A stretch of DNA of 64,000 nt, from positions 248,001 through 312,000 of the forward strand of contig NW_027043828.1 in NCBI RefSeq assembly GCF_037102585.1, written 5' to 3'. Below, in pieces: positions 20,134 to 30,644 of the stretch (positions are counted from its first letter, which is position 1; each line of letters starts with the position of its first letter). The position numbers were made by a program, and so were the translations under genes. Source of the stretch: Saccharomycopsis crataegensis (lineage: Eukaryota; Ascomycota; Saccharomycetes; Ascoideales; Saccharomycopsidaceae). The notes beneath the pieces are model-generated. The model had not been told where the DNA came from, did no database searches, and saw only the letters and a program-made list of their open reading frames with translations.

Positions 20134-21345
20134 TCATTTGCCAGCCTTCAATTGCTTTCTCCACTCGATAAACTCCAGAGTAAGCACCGGCTCTTCTTGA
20201 ATGATCCGCGTGGATTCTTCAGTTGGCAATTGATAAAACTTCATTTGAACCTTATCAAAACTCAACCTGTACACGGTATTAGTTTGCACTGCAACATCAT
20301 CGGACTTCGGCACGACTTGCCCAAGCCAATCCAACACCGCCCCAAACCATTTGAGACTGTCCATACAACTGATCTTGCGATTCTTTGGGTTATTGGCATG
20401 TCTTGGTAAATTACTATCTCTAAGCAACAACGGGACGTCTTCGGTTTTGAACTGCTCGATCGATCTAAGGTAAAAATTATCATCTCTGAACCCATAAAAG
20501 ATCTTTGGAACCCCCATTAAAAAACACTGGGCCCAGGTCCGGTACAATTTTTTCTCAAAATTGATGGCCTGGCCTACATGCTCGATGGTTTTACTGGTCT
20601 TCAACTCGACGTAATGTCCAAGAATCCCGTCTTTCCCACTATACTTATCGCCAACTGTGGGTTTATAATCAAACACGCAGTCCACTTCCCCACCAAGAAT
20701 AAGTTTGGTCTTGTCGATCCCGGTTCTCACCACCGAAAGATACTGTTCGGCATTACTCACGACTTTCGCATCACGGCCTTCAATGTCTTTTCTAGAACAA
20801 TCGGCCCATGGTTTATCCAACGTCACCAAGGTTTCAAACTTATACCCAGAATACGTGAATTTATCCAACATCTCCTCCGAGACCCTTCCTGCGCCCCCCA
20901 TCCGGTCTTGGGTTTCTTGGGCCCTTTTCGCAGTTTCCAGCTGTTGGTCAAGTTTAAGGAAAATCTGGCCATCAAAGTACATCACGTTCAAATCGAACGG
21001 TTTATCTATGGCGTGCGGTAACGTCACGAGCATCGTCATGATGCCTCTGAAAGAAATGATATTCCCATCGATTTTCTTTTGATGCTGCTGTTCCCATAAC
21101 TTGATCGCTTGTAAAAACCCGTCCATTGGGGCGGTATCCGGGAATTTCTCAAATGATTTGTACCCAGTAGACAAATTGAAGCCTTTGTTCAAATAAGCAT
21201 CGGGGAAGTAGTAATATGAAGGCGATGACTGAGGTTCCATGAGGTAGCTGCCATCTTTGGTTCTATTGTAGGAAGTCAATTCTTTTGGTTGTTTTAAAGC
21301 GGTGGAATTGGTTCGCGAAGTGATCGGGAAGGTTTTTACTTCCAT
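20134..21345 (-). CDS. RAI1: Rai1 decapping/pyrophosphohydrolase, partner of Rat1
   Basis: This 403-aa protein starts at an ATG at 21345 and belongs to the DXO/Rai1 family. In the nucleus it removes aberrant 5' ends (unmethylated caps, 5'-triphosphates) and stabilises the exonuclease Rat1 for transcription termination and rRNA processing. The active-site motifs are visible: GGEVDCVFDYKP (metal-binding Glu and Asp, about residue 222) and YVELKTSK (Glu-x-Lys, about residue 246). WAQCFLMGVPKIFYGFRDD is another family stretch. The length is close to S. cerevisiae Rai1 (387). Dxo1, its paralogue, is a less likely identity. Confidence 0.93.
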   Translation of the reverse strand: MEVKTFPITSRTNSTALKQPKELTSYNRTKDGSYLMEPQSSPSYYYFPDAYLNKGFNLSTGYKSFEKFPDTAPMDGFLQAIKLWEQQHQKKIDGNIISFRGIMTMLVTLPHAIDKPFDLNVMYFDGQIFLKLDQQLETAKRAQETQDRMGGAGRVSEEMLDKFTYSGYKFETLVTLDKPWADCSRKDIEGRDAKVVSNAEQYLSVVRTGIDKTKLILGGEVDCVFDYKPTVGDKYSGKDGILGHYVELKTSKTIEHVGQAINFEKKLYRTWAQCFLMGVPKIFYGFRDDNFYLRSIEQFKTEDVPLLLRDSNLPRHANNPKNRKISCMDSLKWFGAVLDWLGQVVPKSDDVAVQTNTVYRLSFDKVQMKFYQLPTEESTRIIQEEPVLTLEFIEWRKQLKAGK

Positions 21346-22042
21346 GGTGAATATTATTTAATGGAGAGATGGTTGAGGTCTTGGTAAACAATGATAATGA
21401 GTATCTAGTAAATATAACAACCGTCTGACACATATAAACAGTGAAATTAACAAAAATAAGTAAAAAAAAAAAAAAAAAAATAAAAAAAAAAAAAAAAATT
21501 CGGTGGTTTTTTCTGAGTTGCTGTGATACCTGCATTATTGTGCATCCAGTGGCATCTTCCTTCGGTTATTTCTCTCGAGAGTCACAAATAATGATCATTA
21601 TTATTATTTGTGTTGATTTTAGTTATCACTTTCATATTTTGTGTTGATTTTAGTTAATTCTATTTGTTTTGACTTTATTGCCCAATATTGAAAGAACTAC
21701 AATACCTGGGAAAAACCATTAAATGACAACATAATAAAATCTCTTTTCTTTGTGTTTCACGAAAATAAATAAAGATAAATAAATAGATAAATAAAATCTT
21801 AAAAAATGTAAATAATAATAATTAAATTATACCAAACTACCCAATGAAAAAAAAAATGAATAAAGATAATAAATAAGAGAAAAAAAAATGAAACAATGAT
21901 GTGAAAAGTAATAAAAAAAAAGGATAAGTGAGTAAATAAGTAAATGAATAAATAAAGTAAACAAAGCAGAATAAACATAAAAAAAAAAAAAAAGAAAAAC
22001 ACACACACACACACAACATTCCCTATAACGTAAGTCTCAGAA

Positions 22043-22083
22043 ATAAAATAAAATAAAATAAAATAAAATAAAATAAAATAAAA
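22043..22083. repeat. AAAAT pentanucleotide microsatellite
   Basis: About eight perfect units of AAAAT. Confidence 0.9.
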
Positions 22084-22144
22084 AACTATCTGTCCTGTCT
22101 GTCGCCACAATCTTAATTGGCTTAAAAAGTTCCACGACTTCTGG

Positions 22145-22440
22145 TGTCAAGTATTGACTAATCAATAATGAAATGATAAAGAACTACCGCCTATTCTATC
22201 AGAGTATTCACCTTAAAGAGCATAAAGAATCAACAGTTAAGTAAGTTTTAATTGAAACCAAATGTCAACTAAATAACAATGGAATAACAAAGAATCAACA
22301 CCCAGTTCACCAGGCATCAAAGGACAGATAGCATGATCAATTAAAGCACAAGTCTCACCAAGTGTCAACTAATCAATAATAACATAACAAAGAATCACCA
22401 CCTATTCCATCAGATAATATTCATCATAAAGAGCATGAAC
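22145..22440. repeat. three diverged copies of a ~105-115 bp tandem repeat
   Basis: Copies start near 22145, 22260 and 22360. The shared order of phrases is GTCAA..ACTAATCAATAAT, ATAACAAAGAATCACCACC, TATTCCATCAGA, and TTCATCATAAAGAGCAT. The first and third copies are the most alike and the middle one is shortened. Confidence 0.55.
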
Positions 22441-22455
22441 ATTCAACGATTTCCA

Positions 22456-22486
<31 letters not shown>

Positions 22487-22521
22487 CTCCTCCTCCTTTT
22501 CAAAGATTAAACCTCCATCAT

Positions 22522-25500
22522 CTAAATGCCTGCCATCTTGAGCCTCAACTTATTAACATCCTCATCCTCATTATCTTCATCGTACGGTTCATACTCCTGA
22601 TACTGCTCCCCCTCTGCTGCCTCGGCGGTGTCATGATCACTACTGCCTTCTTCCGAACTATCATCTTCATCATCATTATTGAAATACTCTTTGAATTTCT
22701 GCATATCATCATCGGTCATGTTCATATTGAGAATCTCGTTCAACGTCGGCAATTGCCCCCCTATAACAACACCACCCCCGCCAGGATTCATTTCCACGGT
22801 ATTACTGGCGGTGGTCGAAGAAGAATTGTCCACCGATACTTCGGAAAACGTGCTAGAAAACGCACTGGACACCGAATTTTTTTTACCGTTTTGCGCCCCA
22901 CTATCGGTGATTTTCGTGTTCAATTTCGCGGCCCGCAAAGCATTGATGTTGTTAAGTTGACTACTGGCACTTTCCCGAGGTTCTAAAATTAACGAGATTT
23001 GGTATTGCGAATCTGGCGATGGGTATTCTTTGAAACCTTTAATAATGAATTCTTGGATCGATTCCACCCTCTTAAACGAATAACTGATGGCTTGGAATGC
23101 CAAGATATTACTGATGATCGATTCCATCTTGGACCGTTTATAGAAATTGATCACGTTAGGATCACCGTTCAAATAATCGGGGGTACCGTTGGCAATAAAC
23201 GTCAAATCGGTCAAATAAACCCCGACAAACGGCACACACGGCACTCCGGTAACGTATTTGACCATTTCTCGATATTCGTAAAAATTCCGTTTGGGGTTCA
23301 TCATTTTGTTCATCAAATCCAACCGTTGGCGGGATTCATCATTGATTAGCGACCAGGTTTTCCGTAATCTATGGATTGGCGAACTGGCCAACGCACTAAT
23401 GATCGCGGTCATCGCGCTGAAATTATTGATTTTCCGGCAATTTTCTGCCGCCTCAATGAAAAAATGAATGGTTTTCGCCCGTTTGCTAATGTCATGTTTT
23501 CTCAACACCATATACGAAACATAATCGGTCAACCGGTTAGAATTATTAATGAATTCCGCAATATGTTTCGACCCTCCAAACGATCCGTACTTATTTTTCC
23601 ATACCCGTTCAAGGCATTGCAATAACGTGATTTGCGAATACAATTCAAAATCTTTCACCGTCAATTGTCGAGCAAATTCCACCGGGTCAATATCAAAAAG
23701 TCGCAAATTCTTGTGGTTTTTGGAAATCGTTGGCAAAATCGGTTTAGGCGCCGGTTCTGATGGCGGCGGCACCACACTAAACGCAATATTGGTCCCCATC
23801 CCACTGGCCCCTCTTCTAGAAAACATTCTTCCTTGTAATCGGGCGTTAATTTCTTCGTAAATGATTTTTGACGAGGGGAATTTCTGATCGATCAATTTTT
23901 GGGTGAATTTGAGCCAATTTTCCAACGATTTGCGATCTCTGGAATAAGTGTCGATCCAATACTTCTGTAATAGCATCTTCATAATATTCACGCATCTAAG
24001 ACGGATCGGATACGCCTTCTTTTTCACCCACACGTCATACTCTTCAAAACTCAATCCTTCGGGAGGTTGGATATTAAACCGAGCAATCAAGAAATCAATC
24101 AATTCCCCTGGGGTCATCATACTTCTAAACGTACTAAGAAACACTTTATTGTACCGAGGGTCGAAATTCTCATGATTGGTCAAATGGGTCACCAACACTT
24201 CTTTGGTACCCCCTTTAATTTCCCCGCGTGCGTCATAATACAAGTCGTATTCTTCGTCGGAATCCAAATACCATGGGACTTCTTCGGCCTTTTTCCGTTT
24301 ATTTGGTCCGGCAAGGTTGAAATTCTTGGATAATTTCTCATCGTCAATAAGGTATCCTTCATCACTAAGATCAAGACGACGTTCTGGTTCATAATCACTG
24401 GTGTGCATGGTATTGTGCATCACTCTTTCGGTGTAATTGATCAAGTTCTCCTTTTCATCAATAAGCTGTCCAATAATAATCAACAAAATATTCAAATCGT
24501 CTCTGATCCTCCCAATGGAATGCTGGATCGATTTATCAAAGTTGGTGGTTAGCACTCCTTCTGGAGGCTCCTCACCCCGGAAAATATCGCCGTTGGCAAT
24601 TAACAACTCTTTTAAATCTTGGGCCATATCATCGATCGTCGCCCTTCTGCTTGAAAGATTCTTATTGGCGGAACTACCCATTGATTGAAAACTGTCGAAT
24701 TTAAACGCCGAAGGGTCTTGAGACGTCAATGATTGAGAATCCATAATCAAATCACTAAGGGTATTGTGTAAATCTTGTTTAACTTCAAAGAATTCGATCA
24801 AAATCGGATAAGTGATGGAAACAATCCCATTACTGTTGGTGCCTCCACTGTTGGTGCCAAATAAGATGCTATAATTGTAATTGGTGCTGCTACTGATCAG
24901 TTTAGCACTATTATCCTCTTTTTCTAACACCGGGTTATTAAAGGTACTGATATCAAAGCTTTCAAAAATATCCATGATTAAGGTGGTCAACGTCAACGCA
25001 CGATATACCGAGGAAATGATATGGAAATTCCGTTTTTCATAGAGTCGGTTGTTATGGAAAGTATGATTGTCATGTTGGTCTCCGATATCCATGTGGAAGT
25101 ACGCCAAAATATCATCGAGGTTATCAAATAAGGTTTTTACCTTCACGGTCAAAATCGACAAGTTTTCATTCGATAAATTCACAATTTTTTTGCATCGTTG
25201 TTGAAAATCCTTGATCGCCAATTCTTTACGTTTGGCCACTAGATCATCCATTACCGTAGAGTTTTCTAATGAGCTGGTGGTCGAATTAATGGAAAACTTC
25301 TTTTTCGCAGATTGTTGCGGTTGTAATGGCAAGGATTCAATTTCGTCGAAAAACGGGTTTTGCCAGCTTCCTCCACTAAAGAACCCGGTGACGAATCGTG
25401 GATAGAGTTGGGGGATTTTGAATTGTTTTTCATTCCCGGCATTGTACGCCAATTTCTTGAATACTTTATAGCATCCCATGATATGTCTCTTCAAAACTTT

Positions 25501-27498
25501 AATTTCAATCTTCACCACTCCCAAGTATGATGAGCTGGAAGATTTGTCAAAATCCTTCTTCAAATCAAATTCGTTACCTTGTTCTAATTGTGCGGCCAAC
25601 ACTTTATTAGTGATTTCTGTGGTATTAACGGCGCCAGGAGCCGATGATAAACTGGCAGGAATACTATTGGGGCCAGTGTTGGCATTGCTATTATTGGTGG
25701 ACATTTTGAAGAATTCGTCGTCTTCATAATCAAAATTATCAAATTCCGCGCTGTGGTAATCCCCAAATACCGATTCACTGGCGTTGGTGGCCTGGGTATC
25801 CTCAAGCTCATTATTATCTGGACCCAGTTCCAAATCTTTTAAATTCAAATATAAATTACCATTGACCATGATTTGTGCTACCGATCTAGAAATCTTGTGT
25901 AATCGCTTTTTGATCTGCATTTCAAACCCGAATTGCACCAATTTGTCTTGATATAATCTTGTGGTCAAATGGATCAAGGTGATTAACTTGGTGCCCATGT
26001 TGAAAAGCACATTGAACCCCTGTTTGTCATTTTCCACTAAACATTTCAAACATTTATCCAATAATGTGTATAACGTGTCTTTATATTCGTCCCATGACGT
26101 GAGATCGGTGGTGTTCTGGATGAAAAACTCTGACATCTCAAAAATGTTGTGCGAGAGTTTTTTACTGCTGGTGACCGAAAGCCCATCAACGTTATTGTTT
26201 CCGGTGACGCTATTATTGGCAGTATAAGTGTTTGCGGTGCTGGTGGTACTATTGTTATGATTTCTTTCGAGCATCGGGCTGGAAAAATTGGTATCTTTTA
26301 AATTATTGAGGCTGGGATTATTGAGAGTGAAAATCGATGGAGGGTTTGATTGTTTTGTGGGCACGGTAGCGTTGGTGGTACTGCGTCTGAACTTTTTATC
26401 GTCGATAATCGATTGAGGTTGATGATGTTCGTTATTGTTATTATTATTGTGATGGTGGCCCAATGGTTTTTTCTTGAAGAAATTGACAAACTTTTGACTT
26501 CTTTTGCTGCTATTGTTATGATTATTGTTATTGCTATGGATACTGCTAGAGAGATTTCCTGAATCTGTCTTTGATATTTCGTCATTATGTGTTTGGCTAT
26601 TATTATTATTATTATCATTAATATTATCATTATTATTATTATTATTATTGTGGGAAGTTTCTGATAACATTACCGGGCTTGAAGGATGGCTAAAATTGTT
26701 GGTTTTAGAATTGGATTCCCCCGAGGTGAATGGTAATTCATCGCAATAAATATCCAAATCAGCGTTATAAAAAAGGGTTTTCCCCTCGGGCCCCATTTGC
26801 GGTAACCAATATATCGGTTCGTTGCCAAAGGTCAGTAACACCAATCTCTTGGCCTCTTTCAACGACAAGATCTTTGAATTCGAGCTTCCTGACAGCGACA
26901 TGTTGAATTCGAGGTTGGATGATGCGTTCAATAGCGAATCCTGGGTGTTGTTGTTGCTGGAAGCGGTCGAGTATGCGGTTCTTGTAAGATTCTGGGTGGT
27001 CACCAGGCCTTTATTATTAGATTTCGAAAGGGCAATGTCCGAAGTCGAAGATCGGAGACTTTCTTTTGATATCGATCCGGTATCATTGACATCTTGTGCT
27101 GGTGGTTGTGGTAGTTGATTTTCAGCACCATCATCCAATCGACTTTTAATATATTGTAGCAAATTCGTCTGTTTGGTGAAAGATTTGGGGAACCACCCGC
27201 GGATTGGGGTGGGAGAAGAAGCCCCGGTAGTAGATTCTTTGAACACTATGCCATCCCACCATCCAGACGTTGATTTGGACATCACGTAGACGGTTTCATC
27301 TTGGGCCAACGGTATGATGTTTCGCTGGTCTTCTTTGCCGTAGTTGTATAATACTTGGACAATGTCAATTGGTTTGACAGAAAGCGCGATATATCGCTTG
27401 AATACCGTATCGCAAACGGGATCTGACGGTAGTGCGAGATTATGGTGGCCGGCCACCAGCAGCGCCAGATTCGGGTGGGGCTGTGATGGAGAAGACAT
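22522..27498 (-). CDS. CDC25: Ras guanine-nucleotide exchange factor Cdc25
   Basis: This is 1658 aa from an ATG at 27498. It loads Ras with GTP, which in turn stimulates Cyr1. The N-terminal SH3 domain is at about residues 40-105 (VLYNYGKEDQRN, GWWDGIVF). A long Asn/Ser-rich regulatory region follows, then a RasGEF N-terminal (REM) domain about 1098-1190 (VLVTHLTNHENFDPRYNKVF) and the catalytic Cdc25-homology domain about 1270-1510 (SYMVLRKHDISKRAKTIHFF, GVPCVPFVGVYLTDLTFI). The tail has acidic runs and ends MAGI. The length is close to S. cerevisiae Cdc25 (1589); the SH3 and full length favour Cdc25 over the paralogue Sdc25. Asn runs map to ATT/ATG-rich microsatellites on the plus strand. 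Confidence 0.97.
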   Translation of the reverse strand: MSSPSQPHPNLALLVAGHHNLALPSDPVCDTVFKRYIALSVKPIDIVQVLYNYGKEDQRNIIPLAQDETVYVMSKSTSGWWDGIVFKESTTGASSPTPIRGWFPKSFTKQTNLLQYIKSRLDDGAENQLPQPPAQDVNDTGSISKESLRSSTSDIALSKSNNKGLVTTQNLTRTAYSTASSNNNTQDSLLNASSNLEFNMSLSGSSNSKILSLKEAKRLVLLTFGNEPIYWLPQMGPEGKTLFYNADLDIYCDELPFTSGESNSKTNNFSHPSSPVMLSETSHNNNNNNNDNINDNNNNNSQTHNDEISKTDSGNLSSSIHSNNNNHNNSSKRSQKFVNFFKKKPLGHHHNNNNNNEHHQPQSIIDDKKFRRSTTNATVPTKQSNPPSIFTLNNPSLNNLKDTNFSSPMLERNHNNSTTSTANTYTANNSVTGNNNVDGLSVTSSKKLSHNIFEMSEFFIQNTTDLTSWDEYKDTLYTLLDKCLKCLVENDKQGFNVLFNMGTKLITLIHLTTRLYQDKLVQFGFEMQIKKRLHKISRSVAQIMVNGNLYLNLKDLELGPDNNELEDTQATNASESVFGDYHSAEFDNFDYEDDEFFKMSTNNSNANTGPNSIPASLSSAPGAVNTTEITNKVLAAQLEQGNEFDLKKDFDKSSSSSYLGVVKIEIKVLKRHIMGCYKVFKKLAYNAGNEKQFKIPQLYPRFVTGFFSGGSWQNPFFDEIESLPLQPQQSAKKKFSINSTTSSLENSTVMDDLVAKRKELAIKDFQQRCKKIVNLSNENLSILTVKVKTLFDNLDDILAYFHMDIGDQHDNHTFHNNRLYEKRNFHIISSVYRALTLTTLIMDIFESFDISTFNNPVLEKEDNSAKLISSSTNYNYSILFGTNSGGTNSNGIVSITYPILIEFFEVKQDLHNTLSDLIMDSQSLTSQDPSAFKFDSFQSMGSSANKNLSSRRATIDDMAQDLKELLIANGDIFRGEEPPEGVLTTNFDKSIQHSIGRIRDDLNILLIIIGQLIDEKENLINYTERVMHNTMHTSDYEPERRLDLSDEGYLIDDEKLSKNFNLAGPNKRKKAEEVPWYLDSDEEYDLYYDARGEIKGGTKEVLVTHLTNHENFDPRYNKVFLSTFRSMMTPGELIDFLIARFNIQPPEGLSFEEYDVWVKKKAYPIRLRCVNIMKMLLQKYWIDTYSRDRKSLENWLKFTQKLIDQKFPSSKIIYEEINARLQGRMFSRRGASGMGTNIAFSVVPPPSEPAPKPILPTISKNHKNLRLFDIDPVEFARQLTVKDFELYSQITLLQCLERVWKNKYGSFGGSKHIAEFINNSNRLTDYVSYMVLRKHDISKRAKTIHFFIEAAENCRKINNFSAMTAIISALASSPIHRLRKTWSLINDESRQRLDLMNKMMNPKRNFYEYREMVKYVTGVPCVPFVGVYLTDLTFIANGTPDYLNGDPNVINFYKRSKMESIISNILAFQAISYSFKRVESIQEFIIKGFKEYPSPDSQYQISLILEPRESASSQLNNINALRAAKLNTKITDSGAQNGKKNSVSSAFSSTFSEVSVDNSSSTTASNTVEMNPGGGGVVIGGQLPTLNEILNMNMTDDDMQKFKEYFNNDDEDDSSEEGSSDHDTAEAAEGEQYQEYEPYDEDNEDEDVNKLRLKMAGI

Positions 27499-28828
27499 TT
27501 TTGGTGGTGGTGGTGGTTGGTTGGCGTGTATGGCTTATATATATATAATATATATGGGTATATATAATATATATAATGCCTGGGGAGGAAAGAAGTGTCT
27601 TATTATCACCGTGGAGAACGTAAGTTGTGTCCAAATTGGCGTTCATTTTTTTTGGGGGGAGAAAAAAAATAAAAAGCGAAGCAGAAAATTGTCACCAGTC
27701 AGAATCGGGTCACGTGGATGGCCTCCTATATATAGTTATTGTATTACGATTACATACATCACCACCTCAAAGTATTGTCGTCTGGTATCTCGTAGCAATT
27801 GCAGCAATTATGAGGTGAAAATGGTGAGGTAATCTGTTGTGGACACAATATAGAGAGTCACCTCAGAACAATAGGAGAGGGGGGGAGGGGGCTTCGATTG
27901 CTGGGTGATGGGTTCTTTTTCAGGCAGGCGGGAAGTTACTTTTTCTCCCTCTTTTCTTTTACCTTTTCTTGTCTTTTGTCGATAGTATGGCTTGTATGAT
28001 TAGTGCTGGTTATTATTTATATTGTTGGAGGAGTTCTCTCACATTTGTCTCAGCTGATGACAGTATGTGAAAAATCGTAACAAAGAAAACCTCTGGGAAC
28101 TTTTTTCCTTGTAGATTGTTTTATTGTTTATAATTGTGAATACTGTTGTAATTGTGAATACTGTTGTAATTGTGAATACTGTTCTAATTATAATCTATTA
28201 TCAAGATTATCACTGGTATTATTATTCAAACGGTATCTTTCTCTTGGGTAGTGATGCCGAGATTTTTTGTTGTGATGTATTATTATTAAGATCAACAGAA
28301 TTGGCATCAATTATTATCAGTATTAATTATTATCTGTATGAATTATCTGTGTTAATTATATTATCAGTTCTAATCATCATCAACTACAAAGCAATTTTTC
28401 CCAAAAAGCGATAGGACTGAAAATCATTATTATTATCTAACCCATCTAATTCAATAAATTCCCCCATCACCAATCTACAAAAACCAAGGAAAAGATTATT
28501 TCTGGGAGCCAAAAACCTATGAGATATACCTACCTACACACTTCTCAAACAACTCTGATGAAAATTATAACACAAATGATAAAAGATATACAAACTAAAA
28601 AGAAAATTGTTCGGTGTTGAATAAAACTAAGACTTTCTAAACTAGGGTATAAGGAAAACAAACAAACAAACAATGCTAAACATTAACAAGATATAAATAA
28701 ATAATATCAAACAAAAAATATAAACATTAATAGAGAAAAGATGTCAAAATATATATACATATATATATATCCCCCTCCAATATTAATGAAAAAGTATGTG
28801 AAAAAAAAAAAAAAAAATCTCTCCAAGT
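27499..28828. other. intergenic: CDC25 promoter and 3' flank of the AST1-like gene
   Basis: Near CDC25 there are TATATA tracts (27538-27571) and CACGTGGATGG near 27711. A G-rich run with AGGGG (about 27875-27893) resembles stress-response elements. An 18-bp triplet repeat lies at 28131-28184. The rest is AT-rich. No gene was found. Confidence 0.5.
28131..28184. repeat. 18-bp unit repeated three times
   Basis: TAATTGTGAATACTGTTG occurs three times head to tail, the last copy with one change at its final base. Confidence 0.9.
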
Positions 28829-30208
28829 CTAAAAATCCTCACATTCAATAAGAACTTTCCCCAACGCATGCTGAGTCTTAACCTTATCCATGGCTTTATT
28901 AATATGATTGAAATCAAACACACTATTAATTTCCACTACCATTTGCCCCTGCTTGATCATTTCCACCCCAGTTCTCAATAACTTATTCATCCCTTTGACA
29001 TCACCATTATTGAACGCCACATACTTATAATACACTCCTGGACCACCCCAAGGAACATAATTACCCAACACACTAAGACTATCGTTTTTCCACACAAAGT
29101 TTTTACTTTTATAATCGGCTTTTTTCGGCCCAACGATCGTCAAATAAGTCGAAGTCTTTTCATTCATCAATTGCTTATTGGCCTTCAAGATTTTTTCCCC
29201 ACCAAGGAAATCAATCACCAAATCAAACTTCTTATCTGGGTACAACACTTCAATTTCATTACCAAATCTGTCCAAGATGGTTTTCTTCCCATTACTGAGC
29301 AATTCCGCAAGGGATTTGATAACGTCGGCTTCTTTTTTATAATCGACAATCACTGAAGCCCCACATTTTTGCGCCAATGGGGCCGCGGTGCCTGAACAAA
29401 TCCCCACAATGTTCGAAACGTGGAAATAGTTCTTGAGGATCTGCATTGTCATTAACCCGGTGGAGGTCAGGGCCCCATTGATAAGAATTGTCGATTCAGA
29501 ATTCAATCCGCCAGCAGTGATGGAATTGAGCACTTGGAACGCGGTCAAGAAATTGTAACACCATCCGGCAAGTTTTTGGTCGTTGAAAATGTTATAAGTG
29601 ACTTGATCGATCAAGGCAATTGGGTCTTTAGTCAAATCGACAAGAATGTGGGAGGCTGAACATCCTTTGGCAAATAAATGGTAGTATAATCCACAAACGT
29701 GGTCGCCTGGCTTGAAATCTTTGGCATTAGGGTTGTACGATAACGAGCCGTCCATGTTATCGGCGACTTGGTAAACTTCGCCAGAGAATTCTCTACCAAA
29801 CCCTTTGTTGGCCCCGGTTAAATCGGCGGTGTAATAATTCCAAATCTTGATATCAATGGGGTTGATGGCGAAATATTTGACGTGGATGATCATGGTGTTT
29901 GGTTTCAAAGGGAATTTGATCTTGCTGTAATTGGCACCTTTTGGGAAGATTTGGTTGTTGACAAAGGTGATTTCCTTGGTAGGCTTGTGTTTAACATGAC
30001 GCAAAGGACGGCCAACCCTTACGAGTTTTGGGGTTTGGCCGATATCTTGCGCGAGTTCTTTTGGAGATGGGGCGATTTTGGCTAACGGGTTGGCCAATTT
30101 TGACGACACCAAGTAGGGATTGACTTGCTTATCGAGTTGTTCCTCGGTCAATTTTTCGTCATTGACCAAGAATTCCTTGGGGGTATCGAACATGACTTTC
30201 TTGGGCAT
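28829..30208 (-). CDS. AST1/AST2-like medium-chain dehydrogenase-fold protein
   Basis: This is a 459-aa protein from an ATG at 30208. The fold is that of zinc-independent alcohol dehydrogenases. It has a GroES-like N-terminal half (FAINPIDIKIWNYY, GFGREFSGEVYQV, PGDHVCGLYYHL) and a nucleotide-binding half (ILINGALTSTGLMTMQIL, CGASVIVDY, FDLVIDFLGG). Its length, the N-terminal extension with PLRHVKHKPTKEI, and WCYNFLTAFQVLNSI fit the yeast Ast1/Ast2 group, which in S. cerevisiae helps deliver the proton pump Pma1 to the plasma membrane via lipid rafts. Whether it has an enzyme activity is unknown. Other quinone-oxidoreductase-like relatives are the alternative. Confidence 0.75.
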   Translation of the reverse strand: MPKKVMFDTPKEFLVNDEKLTEEQLDKQVNPYLVSSKLANPLAKIAPSPKELAQDIGQTPKLVRVGRPLRHVKHKPTKEITFVNNQIFPKGANYSKIKFPLKPNTMIIHVKYFAINPIDIKIWNYYTADLTGANKGFGREFSGEVYQVADNMDGSLSYNPNAKDFKPGDHVCGLYYHLFAKGCSASHILVDLTKDPIALIDQVTYNIFNDQKLAGWCYNFLTAFQVLNSITAGGLNSESTILINGALTSTGLMTMQILKNYFHVSNIVGICSGTAAPLAQKCGASVIVDYKKEADVIKSLAELLSNGKKTILDRFGNEIEVLYPDKKFDLVIDFLGGEKILKANKQLMNEKTSTYLTIVGPKKADYKSKNFVWKNDSLSVLGNYVPWGGPGVYYKYVAFNNGDVKGMNKLLRTGVEMIKQGQMVVEINSVFDFNHINKAMDKVKTQHALGKVLIECEDF

Positions 30209-30644
30209 GGTTAATGGGGATTTTTTATATATGTTGATATTGTTGTATTATGTGTGAAGAACAGTTTTTTTTGCTTGGTTTTTTCCTGGGTGGATAATGC
30301 GGTAACTTTGGCAGTGCGGTAAGAATTTGAATCTTGGTAACATGAGAGATGGATGATGATGATAATAATAATAATAATAATAATAATAGTAATACAGTAG
30401 ACATAATTGTTAAATATGAACAATATAAAATTAACAAACAATTGAAGAAATAATAATATAATAATGTACAAATGAATTGAAATATACGACCTTCATATAT
30501 ATACATATATATATGCGTTTATCGAATATGAAGTAGGACGAAATTCATTCAAAAATGGAAACAGGTAACAACAATAATATCAAACAAACCACCAACAAAA
30601 AAAAAAAAAAAACAGCAACAACAAAACCTCCAAACGATTAATAA
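30209..30644. other. intergenic upstream of the AST1-like gene, with an ATT/AAT run
   Basis: This holds an AAT-type microsatellite at about 30362-30390 and TATATA tracts near 30495-30515, plausible promoter elements for the leftward AST1-like gene. A homopolymer A run lies at about 30598-30612. No gene is seen. Confidence 0.5.

Larger units (their letters stand above)
21346..22521. other. intergenic between RAI1 and CDC25, repeat-rich
   Basis: This includes A-rich tracts (21460-21498), a CA run (22003-22015) and a pentanucleotide array (22043-22083). Its right half holds diverged ~105-115 bp repeats, followed by a TTC/TCC run at 22455-22498. Low-complexity open frames around 21800-22110 are not genes. 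Confidence 0.6.

Noticed and set aside
21799-22110. Overlapping hydrophobic open frames on the minus strand
   Set aside because: Composition artefact of A-rich and CA/AAAAT repeat DNA.
28131-28184. Three regular 18-bp repeats considered as a CRISPR-like array
   Set aside because: The units are directly adjacent without unique spacers, and this is nuclear yeast DNA.
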